NCBI GenBank assembly: GCA_023014365.1
Contig: JAEBUN010000005.1
Coordinates: 1 to 64,000 of the forward strand
DNA from: Lepiota brunneoincarnata
Lineage: Eukaryota > Basidiomycota > Agaricomycetes > Agaricales > Agaricaceae
DNA: 64,000 bases
Direction: 5' to 3'
Below are positions 1 to 8,901 of this stretch, in pieces. The notes below the pieces were generated by a model. It was not told where the DNA came from. It ran no database searches and saw nothing but the letters and a program-made list of their open reading frames with translations. A program made the translations under genes and the position numbers. Positions within the stretch are counted from its first letter, which is position 1, and the number at the start of each line of letters is the position of its first letter.

Positions 1-300
1 CACCTTGTTACGTTGTCACGTGACGGCCCTACCCCGGCCCGGATTGTTCCGTCGTCGGGTAACATAGCCCGATGGCACGTGACCGGTCGCACGATCACGT
101 GACTTTTCCCAGACGCAAGCGCGCGTCTAAGTCAGCGCGGTAAGTTTCGAAACTCGAAGTTAAGTTTTTAATCCTATTTTCACCTGTTATTAACGGGGGG
201 ATTATAAATACGTTCCGCGGATTTTGATCTATCGATCAAAATCGCAATCGATCGCTATCGGCGACAATCGATTGGACGGCAGGTATCTGACGGATATCGT

Positions 301-365
301 GCGCCTGATGAGTCTTTATAAGACGAAACGGGTGGGTGGTTGGAAACCCCAACAACCCGTTGCGC
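301..365 (+). ncRNA. Hammerhead ribozyme, copy 1
   Basis: The whole conserved core is visible. CTGATGA is at 305-311. Stem II is G-TCTT/AAGA-C with a TAT loop (312-324). GAAA is at 325-328. Stem III starts CGGGT (329-333) and pairs with ACCCG (355-359), with an inner GTTGG/CCAAC helix and an AAACC loop. The cleavage triplet GTT is at 359-361. Stem I is GCGC (301-304) with GCGC (362-365), so this is a type I layout with open stem I. Predicted cleavage is after 361. Hammerheads are established components of Penelope-like elements. Confidence 0.88.
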
Positions 366-400
366 CCCTCCGTCGCGACTCGTGTTTATACGCCCCCTTT

Positions 401-411
401 CCTAACCCTAA
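401..411 (+). repeat. Telomere-like CCTAACCCTAA motif
   Basis: This is nearly two copies of the fungal telomere hexamer CCCTAA, placed just upstream of the ORF. The same CCTAACC sequence marks one side of the internal deletion in copy 2. Confidence 0.5.
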
Positions 412-459
412 ACACATTTCAGAGCCAACAACTCTCTCGACCTCCCCCGATCCCCCGCA

Positions 460-1651
460 ATGCCCCCTCGTACCAACAAAAAGGCGGGATCCTCGACTGG
501 CGGCGGCACTGCCGGGTCCTCGCGGGCCCGTGTACGTGCTGCGTCTCCGGCTGCCTCGGTCGCCCTCGCGGTCACCCGATCACTTGGCGGCCTGCGCCAC
601 GACGCCGCGACCGGAGAGGTCTCGGTGTCAGAGACACAACTCGGGTCGGCTCGCCGCGCGCCCATCAGGGCTGCTGCATCGCTTGCCGACCTCCTGGCAT
701 GTATGCCGGGGTCTTACAGGGATGCTCTGCGTCCGTACCTGGTGGAGGGCATGAAAACCCGCCGCCAGGTTGAGACCTGTAAGGTGTCCCTCCGTCGCTT
801 GGAGGAACACCAGACCTCGGGTACGTTCCCATCCGAGCTTAAGGCTAGGAGGACGCCGTTTGCGTTCACCAAGTCTTATATCTCCGAGAACCCGCAAGCT
901 GTTGCGGCGTTTACGGAGAGCGATGTCGCTTACCGAAAGGCTGAGCTGACGAGAGGCATTGCCCACAAGCGTGCCGAGCTCTCCTTCTTGGAGGCACAGC
1001 TGACTCTGTCGCCCGTTGCCGGGGTGACTGAGAGCCCACTCTGGGAAGCAATCCAGGGCTCTCTCGGTAAGGTCTTTGACCGGATCCGACACAAGAGTCA
1101 GGTCGTTCGATACGGCGCGCCCACCGCTGACTCGCATGGGCATCCTGTGAAAATCGGATGGAGAGAGGACCCTTCTATCCTCAGGGAGTACGTCGAGTTG
1201 CTTGAAGACGTCCCCGCCATCTTCGGACGGGCCGTTGCCTTCGTCGAGGATCAGATTATCGCGGAGGAGGCGAAGATGGAAAAGAAGAAGGCATTGAAGG
1301 AGAGTTTCGAGATGGAGGTCGATGAAGCCGCTGGCCCGTCGACCGCACCCGCCATCACCGCTGAGTCCATCGCGCAGATGGTCGACAAGCGGGTAACCGC
1401 TCTCCTCAAGGCCAAGGAGAAGAAAGGGGACAAGGTGAATGCGTACTCGATCCACGCGTCTGATATTCACACTCATCCCGACTTACTTTCTTTCTTATCA
1501 GAAGACCCCTGCGACCAAGAAGGGAGCGGGAGCCCGCGCGAAGGAGGAAACGATAGCGGCGGCCCCCTCGGGGTCGTCCAATCGTGGAGGCCGACGAAAG
1601 CGAGGCGCCGGCAGGGGCGGGAAACGCGGAGGCAGATCGAGGGGGAACTAG
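460..1651 (+). CDS. Predicted spliced short product of the Penelope-like element (RGG-tailed ORF1-type protein)
   Basis: A good GT-AG intron (1435-1501, 67 nt) interrupts the polyprotein frame exactly after codon 325. It has GTGAAT at the donor and a pyrimidine-rich TTTCTTTCTTATCAG acceptor. Splicing shifts to frame 2 and adds 49 residues ending at a stop at 1649-1651, giving about 374 aa. The added tail is strongly basic and glycine-rich (for example GGRRKRGAGRGGKRGGRSRG), like an RGG-box nucleic-acid-binding tail. That is not what an out-of-frame shadow usually gives. I infer a gag/ORF1-like RNA-binding protein made from spliced RNA, with full RT made from unspliced RNA. RNA evidence is absent, and the GC-rich context could produce a basic tail by chance. 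Confidence 0.5.
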
Positions 1652-4062
1652 TCCCCCGCCTCCTCCCATTTTATGAGGGCGAAGGGGAGGAAGAGGTGCA
1701 TGCGGCCCTCTTTCCAAAGGTTAGTCCTAAACCCTTCGACTGGTCTCGACCCAGTACGTATCCGGATTGGTTACTGACGGTTACCCCTCAACACGCGTAC
1801 AGATTTATTGTGTTACGGACTCCTGTAGTAGTTCTAGAGTCCATGCGTTACCGTAGCACAATACACATGATTGACTGTGATATACCGCGTGAATACAGCA
1901 TGCATCTGAGTGCGGGAATGAAGTATATGCTCCCGACTAAGTCGAACGTGAGTTTAATCAATTCGGCTTGGGACGATTTCGTCGATCGTCTCCGTTGGTC
2001 GATGTGGTTTAAAGCCACTGACGCCGAAGATGCTAAAGACGACTTTGATCCAGACTACTGGTCGCCGAAGCCTAACCGCGTCGCGATGCACCAGTTGGAT
2101 AGGGTATTCGAGTATGGTATCTGGTGCGGTCGTAGGGCCATTGATAAAATGGTTTCTGATATGCCGACAGATGAACACGAAGGGGACCGTTACAAGCACG
2201 CGCTTGCTCCCCCGGTGGCCAAACTCCGCGACTACTTGACGTCCCACGAACTCGTCGTAGTAGCGACCGATAAGAACCTTGGTTGCGCAGTTGCCCCGCG
2301 TGCCTGGATCATTGATAAAGCGCTCTCGTTATTGTCGAACCGTGTAGATTACGAACCGGTTAGCGCCGTTATGGCGTACAATATACTTTGTGATAAAAAT
2401 AACCACATTAAGAGCATTGCGAGATTGTCGGAAGATTTCGGCATTCAATCGCAGCTTCCCCGCTTCTTCCGGAGTCAGCTATCGGTCGAACCTAGTTCGA
2501 TCCCGACGTTTTATGTCATTCCTAAAATACATAAGACACCGGTAGCTGCCCGGCCGATTCTACCGTGCCACTCCGTCCCGCAAGGGCCTGCAGGGAAGTA
2601 CGTAAGCAAAAGTCTCAAACCGATTATCCAATCGGCGCCGTACGTTATACATGGATCTAAGGATCTGGCGATAAAATTGAGCAAGTTGTCGCTACCGCAG
2701 TTCCGATTCGAGAACGGTATGCTTAAGCGTCTATACTTTGTCTCGGGCGACGTCGTCGCTTTCTATCCACACGTGGATGTTCAAAAGGCACACTCCTATG
2801 CCGAAGAATATTACACCCGTTGGTTAGCCGAGTCAGAGCCGGAAGTCGAAGATGCTGACTTCGACGCAACGCATGCAGCAGCTAAAGTACAGCTGTTACG
2901 GGAATGCATGCGGGCAGCGGACGACAACTTACTGGTGCAGTTCCAGGGTAAATATTACCGTCAGGCCCGTGGTCTAGTGATGGGTGTGGCTTCGAGCCCC
3001 GATCTCGCGAACATCTACGGCGTACACTTCGAGGAGGAGTGCGCAGCCCTGCGGTCACCCGACGTGGCGTTCTATGGACGCTACATCGACGATTGTCTCG
3101 CTCTCGTGTATGCGTATCGAGAGGAGGATGCTTTACGGCTACTCAGAGATAATTTAATGTTCGATAACTGTACCATTACGTGGTCATCTTCGGATCAATA
3201 CATGGTATTCCTAGACATGATGCTGTTTACGGCAAACGGTCGCCTCCACCATAAGGCGTATAGGAAACCGATGAACCACTTTGAGCGCATTCCTTGGATC
3301 AGCTTTCATCCCCTTTACGTTAAGAAAGGGACGTTTGTATCAGAGCTGTCGAGGCTTGCCGCGCTTTCTTCGCGTTTCGACGATTACGTGAAGGCATGTA
3401 GAGAAGCTTCGGATATCTACATTGCGCGTGGCTACCCTCCATTGTTGATCGCCGCTTGGCTTCGCGATAACTACCGAGCACGTTGGGATGTACGGCTAAG
3501 GGAGTCCGTACCGCCAGCGAATGGCGTGCTTGTGCTAAAAAGCGAATACAACATATCCTGGGACATGTTTAATGCTCACGAACTTGAGGACAGTATGAAG
3601 ACTGGGTGGGCGCAGGCAATGAATGTCTTCGCCCGTGCAGACGTCCGGGGGCGGAATAACGTACCGCTTCCGTACGATCTGACCAAACTAGGTATCCCTA
3701 AGAAGGCGTCCGAGTTGATGCGTCTCTTTACTAAGATCCCGCGTGCTGAAGCCGAGGTTGACTTGGCGGAGTGTGCAAAGGATTGGTGTTTAGATTCGGG
3801 TTGGCAAGGACCTTTCTTACGCCTAGATAGACTCGGTCTCTTCGGTCGCCGTCTGTTGGTTTCGAAGAAAAGAACCCGACAGATAATGGACCTTACGTCA
3901 ATTTGGCGTGCTTCTGTTCTCGCGCGGCGCGACCGCCAGGCGTTAATAACCGACTTCTTCGCCGAAGCTCGAGCTCCCGTGGCCTCTTCTTCCGCTCCGG
4001 CGGTAGAACACCACCGTGAGAAAACGCCTGATCCGTGGATCGCGATTGCGAACTTCGATTGA
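460..4062 (+). CDS. Penelope-like element polyprotein with reverse transcriptase (unspliced form)
   Basis: This is an open frame of 1200 codons. Residues 1-325 form a basic to charged N-terminal region with a probable coiled coil near residues 150-185. The RT core lies at about residues 600-980. Motifs visible in order are IPKIHKTPVAARPI, then SGDVVAFYPHVD (motif A aspartate), then GLVMGVASSPDLANIY (motif B), then GRYIDDCLAL (motif C, YIDD), then VFLDMMLF (motif D). The IPKIHK block is typical of Penelope-like RTs rather than LINE or LTR enzymes. The C-terminal 200 residues show no GIY-YIG or zinc-finger endonuclease, so integration probably uses free 3' ends such as telomeres, as known for related elements. 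All catalytic aspartates are present, so the enzyme could be active. Residues 326 onward require retention of the optional intron at 1435-1501. Confidence 0.85.
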   Translation: MPPRTNKKAGSSTGGGTAGSSRARVRAASPAASVALAVTRSLGGLRHDAATGEVSVSETQLGSARRAPIRAAASLADLLACMPGSYRDALRPYLVEGMKTRRQVETCKVSLRRLEEHQTSGTFPSELKARRTPFAFTKSYISENPQAVAAFTESDVAYRKAELTRGIAHKRAELSFLEAQLTLSPVAGVTESPLWEAIQGSLGKVFDRIRHKSQVVRYGAPTADSHGHPVKIGWREDPSILREYVELLEDVPAIFGRAVAFVEDQIIAEEAKMEKKKALKESFEMEVDEAAGPSTAPAITAESIAQMVDKRVTALLKAKEKKGDKVNAYSIHASDIHTHPDLLSFLSEDPCDQEGSGSPREGGNDSGGPLGVVQSWRPTKARRRQGRETRRQIEGELVPRLLPFYEGEGEEEVHAALFPKVSPKPFDWSRPSTYPDWLLTVTPQHAYRFIVLRTPVVVLESMRYRSTIHMIDCDIPREYSMHLSAGMKYMLPTKSNVSLINSAWDDFVDRLRWSMWFKATDAEDAKDDFDPDYWSPKPNRVAMHQLDRVFEYGIWCGRRAIDKMVSDMPTDEHEGDRYKHALAPPVAKLRDYLTSHELVVVATDKNLGCAVAPRAWIIDKALSLLSNRVDYEPVSAVMAYNILCDKNNHIKSIARLSEDFGIQSQLPRFFRSQLSVEPSSIPTFYVIPKIHKTPVAARPILPCHSVPQGPAGKYVSKSLKPIIQSAPYVIHGSKDLAIKLSKLSLPQFRFENGMLKRLYFVSGDVVAFYPHVDVQKAHSYAEEYYTRWLAESEPEVEDADFDATHAAAKVQLLRECMRAADDNLLVQFQGKYYRQARGLVMGVASSPDLANIYGVHFEEECAALRSPDVAFYGRYIDDCLALVYAYREEDALRLLRDNLMFDNCTITWSSSDQYMVFLDMMLFTANGRLHHKAYRKPMNHFERIPWISFHPLYVKKGTFVSELSRLAALSSRFDDYVKACREASDIYIARGYPPLLIAAWLRDNYRARWDVRLRESVPPANGVLVLKSEYNISWDMFNAHELEDSMKTGWAQAMNVFARADVRGRNNVPLPYDLTKLGIPKKASELMRLFTKIPRAEAEVDLAECAKDWCLDSGWQGPFLRLDRLGLFGRRLLVSKKRTRQIMDLTSIWRASVLARRDRQALITDFFAEARAPVASSSAPAVEHHREKTPDPWIAIANFD

Positions 4063-4733
4063 TATGGCTTACGTGGTATACCATGCCAGCCGTAGTTGTC
4101 CGCACTACCTAGCTGCGGCGACTGGTACCAAGTCGGCGCCCACATGGGGAAATCCCTGGACGTTCGGGTACCGACCTCTGCGGGGTGATTCCCGTATGTC
4201 GGCCGGCCCATATTTGCTGATCTTGAGTAACCTTCCTGGGACCCCGTTGTTAGAAGACTTCGGGGTTGCACGACCTGCGCTTCGATCGCAGCACGCGAAA
4301 ACAGGTTTTTAAATAGGTGGCCTTTTATCGGTTTGGGTGTGATGGTGCGGCGTAACCCGGAACCACGTCTGGGGGGGCGGTTATGCCCCCTTCCTAAGTC
4401 TTTCGAAAAGTAGCCTTCGCGTAAACGGTAAACAACGTAAGTTCGACCCCTGATGGCGGTTAACTCGCTTTAAAACGCCGGTTATATGCCGTGCGGAGCG
4501 TTCTTTGCGGTAAGTACTACCTTACCTTCCCGACGAGGGCGGCATACTAATACTATGCTACCCCCTAACCCGAACCCGAACCTAACCGGACCTAACCGGC
4601 TCGGTCGGGCGGGGCGTCCTCTAGCAGACCCGTGGGAAGGATAGCCATCTAAGGTAAGTACACCGCCACCGGTAAATCATGTCACCGGTGCCGGGTTTCA
4701 CAAGTTCTCACGCTTGGACCCCGTGCGAAAGTG
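4063..4733 (+). other. 3' untranslated region of the Penelope-like element
   Basis: This is a 671-bp stretch after the RT stop with no convincing frame. It ends in GCGAAAGTG, immediately followed by the next copy. It contains a degenerate telomere-like run (4562-4599) and two GTAAGT donor-like sites (about 4510 and 4654). Only the last 135 bp or so are kept in copy 2. Confidence 0.6.
4562..4599 (+). repeat. Degenerate telomere-like repeats (CCTAACC/CCGAACC)
   Basis: Five to six imperfect hexamers of the type CCCTAA, CCCGAA and CCTAACCGGA sit near the 3' end of the element. They may be a landing-site or template trace, and they provided the right-hand breakpoint of the copy 2 deletion. Confidence 0.5.
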
Positions 4734-5276
4734 CACCTTGTTACGTTGTCACGTGACGGCCCTACCCCGGCCCGGATTGTTCCGTCGTCGGGTAACATAG
4801 CCCGATGGCACGTGACCGGTCGCACGATCACGTGACTTTTCCCAGACGCAAGCGCGCGTCTAAGTCAGCGCGGTAAGTTTCGAAACTCGAAGTTAAGTTT
4901 TTAATCCTATTTTCACCTGTTATTAACGGGGGGATTATAAACACGTTCCGCGGATTTTGATCTATCGATCAAAATCGCAATCAATCGCTATCGGCGACAA
5001 TCGATTGGACGGCAGGTATCTGACGGATATCGTGCGCCTGATGAGTCTTTATAAGACGAAACGGGTGGGTAGTTGGAAACCCCAACAACCCGTTGCGCCC
5101 CTCCGTCGCGACTCGTGTTTATACGCCCCCTTTCCTAACCGTCCCGGTCGGGCGGGGCGTACTCTAGTAGACCCGTGGGAAGGACAGCCACCTAAGGTAA
5201 GTACACCGCCACCGGTAATTCATGTCGCCGATGCCGGGTTTCACATGTTCTCACGCATGGACCCCATGCGAAAGTG
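4734..5276 (+). mobile_element. ORF-less internally deleted copy of the Penelope-like element (retrozyme-like unit)
   Basis: This 543-bp copy starts exactly at the end of copy 1. Its first 400 bp match 1-405 almost identically, including the CACGTG sites and the hammerhead. At TTTCCTAACC (about 5130-5140) it jumps to the sequence found at about 4597 in copy 1 and runs to the same GCGAAAGTG end. The whole RT frame is missing. It cannot encode an RT but keeps both element ends and the ribozyme, as expected for a non-autonomous derivative. Confidence 0.8.
5034..5098 (+). ncRNA. Hammerhead ribozyme, copy 2
   Basis: The core is the same as copy 1: CTGATGA at 5038-5044, an identical stem II, GAAAC, a stem III hairpin with one change in its loop side, and cleavage triplet GTT at 5092-5094. 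Predicted cleavage after 5094 is 4733 nt downstream of the copy 1 site. Confidence 0.87.
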
Positions 5277-5680
5277 ATGCTTGCCACGTGATCACATGAC
5301 GGCCCTACCCCGTGACTTGCCCTCGGGCGGCGGGTAACATAGCCCGATGACACGTGACCGTACTCACGATCACGTGACTTTTCTCAGGCGTAAGCGCGCG
5401 CCAAAGTCAGCACGGCGATGGTTTCGAAACTCGACGCTAAGTGTTTAATTCATTTTCACCCATTTACTGGGGGGATTACGTACGCGTTCCACGGATTTTG
5501 ATCTATCGATCAAAATCGCAATCGATCGCTATCGGCGACCATCGATTGGACGGCAGGTATCTGACGGATATCGTGCGCCTGATGAGTCTTTTATAAGACG
5601 AAACGGGTGGGCAGTTGGAAACCCCAACAGCCCGTTGCGCCCCACCGTCGCGACTCGTGTATTGACTCCCCTCCCCTAAA
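5277..5680 (+). mobile_element. Diverged, truncated third copy of the Penelope-like element 5' region
   Basis: It begins right after copy 2 and aligns with the 5' region of copy 1 through the CACGTG cluster and the ribozyme, with many substitutions and small indels. Similarity ends near CCCCTAAA (5674-5680), at the place of the telomere-like CCTAACCC motif of copy 1. Donor-like GTAAGT is lost. It appears to be an older remnant next to which the younger copies arrived. Confidence 0.75.
5575..5640 (+). ncRNA. Hammerhead ribozyme, copy 3
   Basis: CTGATGA is at 5579-5585, followed by stem II with a loop one base longer (TTAT), GAAAC, a stem III hairpin with changed inner bases, and cleavage triplet GTT at 5634-5636. 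The core is unchanged although surrounding sequence has diverged, which suggests the ribozyme was under constraint. Predicted cleavage after 5636 is 542 nt from the copy 2 site. Confidence 0.85.
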
Positions 5681-5945
5681 ATGAAGGTTCTAAACACTTG
5701 AAATTTGGAAAATCCTAGCCTCAGGGAGGGTCTAACCTGTACCTCTTCAACAAAAAGGGTATATAATAATTGCATAATGATGCATTGGGGGGGATTAGAA
5801 CATGTGATATATCATGTGATATTAGATCATCACATGACATTTTAACCTCGCACAAACAACCTCATTCCGTCGGGGGGTGGGTTCCAACAGTAGCAGGGTT
5901 GGATAATTCAACCTACTCCACATGTACAGTCATGATTATCATAGT

Positions 5946-8796
5946 CTAATGAAATCCAAGTAGGTCCTCCTTGGCCATAATCTCAGCTCTCAACATCAAA
6001 ATTCTTGTGTCAAGGCGTGAGGAAAGATCTGTTGAATTTGTTGTCAGTGAAATCGCCTGGTCAAGGTGCTGAGCAGCCAATTTCAGAGTGCGTTTCCATT
6101 TTTCCTTTATGAGGATTGTTTCGAGTTCTTCCTTTTCTAGTGCCTCAGCCTCCTTCAACTCCAGAACTGCAAGTTCAAACATGGAAACACCTCCAATCCA
6201 AGTGCTATTTACGATCTGGTTTTGGCGACTATGGGCGTCCTTCAAGAACGCACGGCTAGTAGTGTAGGCCTTGGTTGTTCTATGCGCAATCCCGAGAAGC
6301 AGAGATCGGAGTGCCAGCTCATCAGGCGTGTCAAGGGTAGTATCAGATGGTGTTGATGAAGGCTTCGGCGATGAATGGGGGTTAGGGATCACGGGAAAAG
6401 GTAGAGTCGAAGACCAATCTCTGATATGAAGGAGCGCAACAGTTTCGGACACACGTGCATGGGTGTTCCAAACTAAATCATCGTGAGTAAGCTCGAGGTC
6501 AGGAAGTGACACACATACAGATGGCAATCTCTAGCATCTCAAGAGTCAATGTAGACCGGGGAGGCGAGATTTGATGTGCATACCGTCAGAAGGGGAGAGT
6601 GTGATAGCCTCTATAAAGTGCGTTTCTCGCCGACCAAGTCTTATCTGTTTATTCTTGTAGAAGGCAACTAGGGAAGGTCGGTGAGTTGCGAGGTGACGAC
6701 TTGAACGCAAGACGCACTCTTCTTTTTCAAAAATACCTCTGTAGGAAGTTCTTTTCCACCGAGCTTTTTATCAATGAGCCCTGGAATGGCATCAAATAAT
6801 GCTTGAGATTGTTCAAGATTACCCAACGACCAGTGACATCCTGTGCAGAGTGAGGCAATAAGCAGGATCAATGTGTTTTAAGCATACCTGCAGCAATAAA
6901 ATAGTATGTTGCATGACTCCTACGGTCGGAAGTGAGGCGGCGTGGGAGGTAAATACGAATATCCTCACCAAGTATTTAGTTCTGTCATATGGAGGAACGC
7001 ATCGGCTGCCTCCTGGTAACGACGCTGTGCAAGGAGGGTCCAAGCGAGCTCGAACACAAGCTTACGGTAGCGTTAGCAAAGTGCGCTGAGAGAACGAAGG
7101 TGATACACACAAGACTGTCAGCTTGAGCGAAACTTAGGGGACGGTCAGGCCTTAAACCTCTCTGGAGAACGTTGATGGCGTTATCGGGGTCGTAAGTCAT
7201 ACGCAGGATTTTGGCCTAAGATTAAATTTATATTTACCAGAGGGAAGGAAAACGGCAACAGAATACCTTGTTCAAAATCCATAAGGCGCCATTCGGATAT
7301 CGTTCGTATGTTCTAGATACTTAATCAGCAAATACAGTCATTCCCAGCAAACAACCCACTTAACCTGTTAACAAGATCCCGATAATCATTAACAATTGCA
7401 GATTCATCTGCCTGGTATCCCGATAGGAGCAAAACGGCCCCGTGATATGTCATCAGAACCAGTCTGGAATAAAGCGAACTTGAGAGAATAGGCATTACCG
7501 ACGCAAAAGGCTTACCCCGCGAATACCGAATGTGCATCTTTTCGTGCAGCAGCAACTGACAGGGCGTTCAGAGCGAGCTTCCTGTCACTCTTGAAGCCAA
7601 AGAAACCGACGACATTCCTGTGGAATGGATTAGGTTATACTCGAATACGGTAGTCGGAGCGCTCACTGTATGCGCTTGGGAAGGAGCGAAAATACAAGAT
7701 TGAAGAGGCCGTAACCTGGAAAGCGGTAAGGATAGTTCAGAGTAGATGGGGGGGGGCTTACCAAACGCGGTGCCAGATATGATGAGATCGTCGATTGGAC
7801 CATCTGGCTTGGATGGGTGGAGGTGTGGATGATGGTGGACGGCAGTTAGCGAGGGGGTGGACGAAGCGGAAGTCCATCGACCAAGGAGAGTACTGCGTTT
7901 CTGGCTGACGACAGTCTTGGGCTCCGAGATATTGAGTGTAGGGAGTGTGGTAGCGGATGACGCGGCAGAAGAAGCAGACGAGTACGAGACGGATCCGGCG
8001 AAGGTGGCAGAAGACCCACGGCCCACTGGGTCGAGAGACGAGGATGGACGAGGGAGATAAACGTCGATCCCGTTTGGAAAGACTGTTTTGTAGAGCCTGA
8101 AAGGCGGGTACGTTGACTGTAGTTCGTTTGGAGGGTGGTAGATACGAACTTGGTAAACTTGGAGTGTGCCCTAGGGGTTGAGAAGAAAGTCGGCTGATTT
8201 CTCCAGTGGAAGGAATGTACAGCTTACGAGTTGAGAGAGTATCTGAGGAGAAGATTAGCTAGGCAAGAAGACAAAAGAGGATCCTTACAGGCACTGCAAA
8301 TAACCCGTGTACGTCTCGCTATCGACCAGTTAACGTGTATAATATGCTGAAATTCCAAAGATTTACCTAAGCGCATGAATGAGCCCGAGGAGCACAATAG
8401 TGTCAGCGTTGAGGATCTCCCATTCGAGACCAGGGTGGAAGCGATGATTCTCGACGTGCTTTCTAACCTTTGCATGCTTGCGCGTACCAGACTCCGCAAG
8501 GGTGAGGTAACGATGAGCCTCCTCGATTACCTGCGACTTGATAACTGTCAATGTTCAGTGTCCCAAAACGTAGCTCGGCGGTGGCGTACCTCCATACCCA
8601 ATGCGGCCTCGAGAAAGGCGCAAACGCCGAGGCCTAGGATATGAAACGGATCGTCGCTGGTGGAAAAATGAGTCTTTGCACCATCAATGTCATTCTCAAA
8701 GAGAAGGTCGAAACCGTGGGTGGCGTTGTTGAGACTGGCGAGCTCGTCGCTGTGGTCCATTACGAGAGGGTTTTGTTTACCCGTCGTTGCAATCAT
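5946..8796 (-). CDS. IML2: IML2/TTC39-family TPR-repeat protein
   Basis: This is a many-exon gene. Exon 1 encodes [21 protein letters not shown] and [19 protein letters not shown], the usual start of the family. Later exons read [115 protein letters not shown] and [16 protein letters not shown], ending at a stop at 5946. The in-between bases carry GT-AG introns of 45-60 nt. Yeast IML2 is a mitochondrial/ER-associated tetratricopeptide protein linked to lipid-dependent inclusion-body clearance; TTC39 is its animal relative. A serine-rich insertion lies around 7800-8010. Start at 8796 or at the second Met (8760). Exact exon ends were not all fixed. Confidence 0.8.
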
Positions 8797-8901
8797 TTAA
8801 GGACGAGGTATTCCAAAAGTGGAAAGTCTTTCCCATCCGACACGCGGTATATCCAGCTCATCCCGGGTCTTTTCCTTCAACCACTCCCCTACCCCGAAAA
8901 A

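Larger units (their letters stand above)
140..422 (+). other. Candidate 5' UTR intron enclosing the hammerhead ribozyme
   Basis: A consensus donor GTAAGT begins at 140. A CTAAC-type branch sequence inside CCTAACCCTAA (401-411) precedes the acceptor ATTTCAG ending at 422, 37 bp before the ATG at 460. Introns in the 5' UTR/pseudo-LTR are known for Penelope elements. The donor is also present in copy 2 (4873) but changed in copy 3. The acceptor is absent from copies 2 and 3. Confidence 0.45.
1..4733 (+). mobile_element. Penelope-like retroelement, endonuclease-deficient (Coprina-like), full unit
   Basis: The unit length is set by a direct repeat: the sequence starting at 1 recurs at 4734, so one copy measures 4733 bp and the copies are joined head to tail. 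It has a 5' region with several CACGTG palindromes and a hammerhead ribozyme, one long reverse transcriptase frame (460-4062), and a 670-bp 3' region with degenerate telomere-like CCTAAC repeats. No GIY-YIG endonuclease is visible after the RT. That combination is known for telomere-associated, endonuclease-lacking Penelope-like elements such as Coprina of fungi. The true left end may lie outside the window. Unlike the right end of the window it is CpG-rich and its frame is open, so it looks young. Confidence 0.85.

Noticed and set aside
4734..5276. Ordinary LTR of an LTR retrotransposon
   Set aside because: The repeated segment joins the element's two ends and lacks a primer-binding site, polypurine tract and TG...CA ends. 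The RT is Penelope-like.
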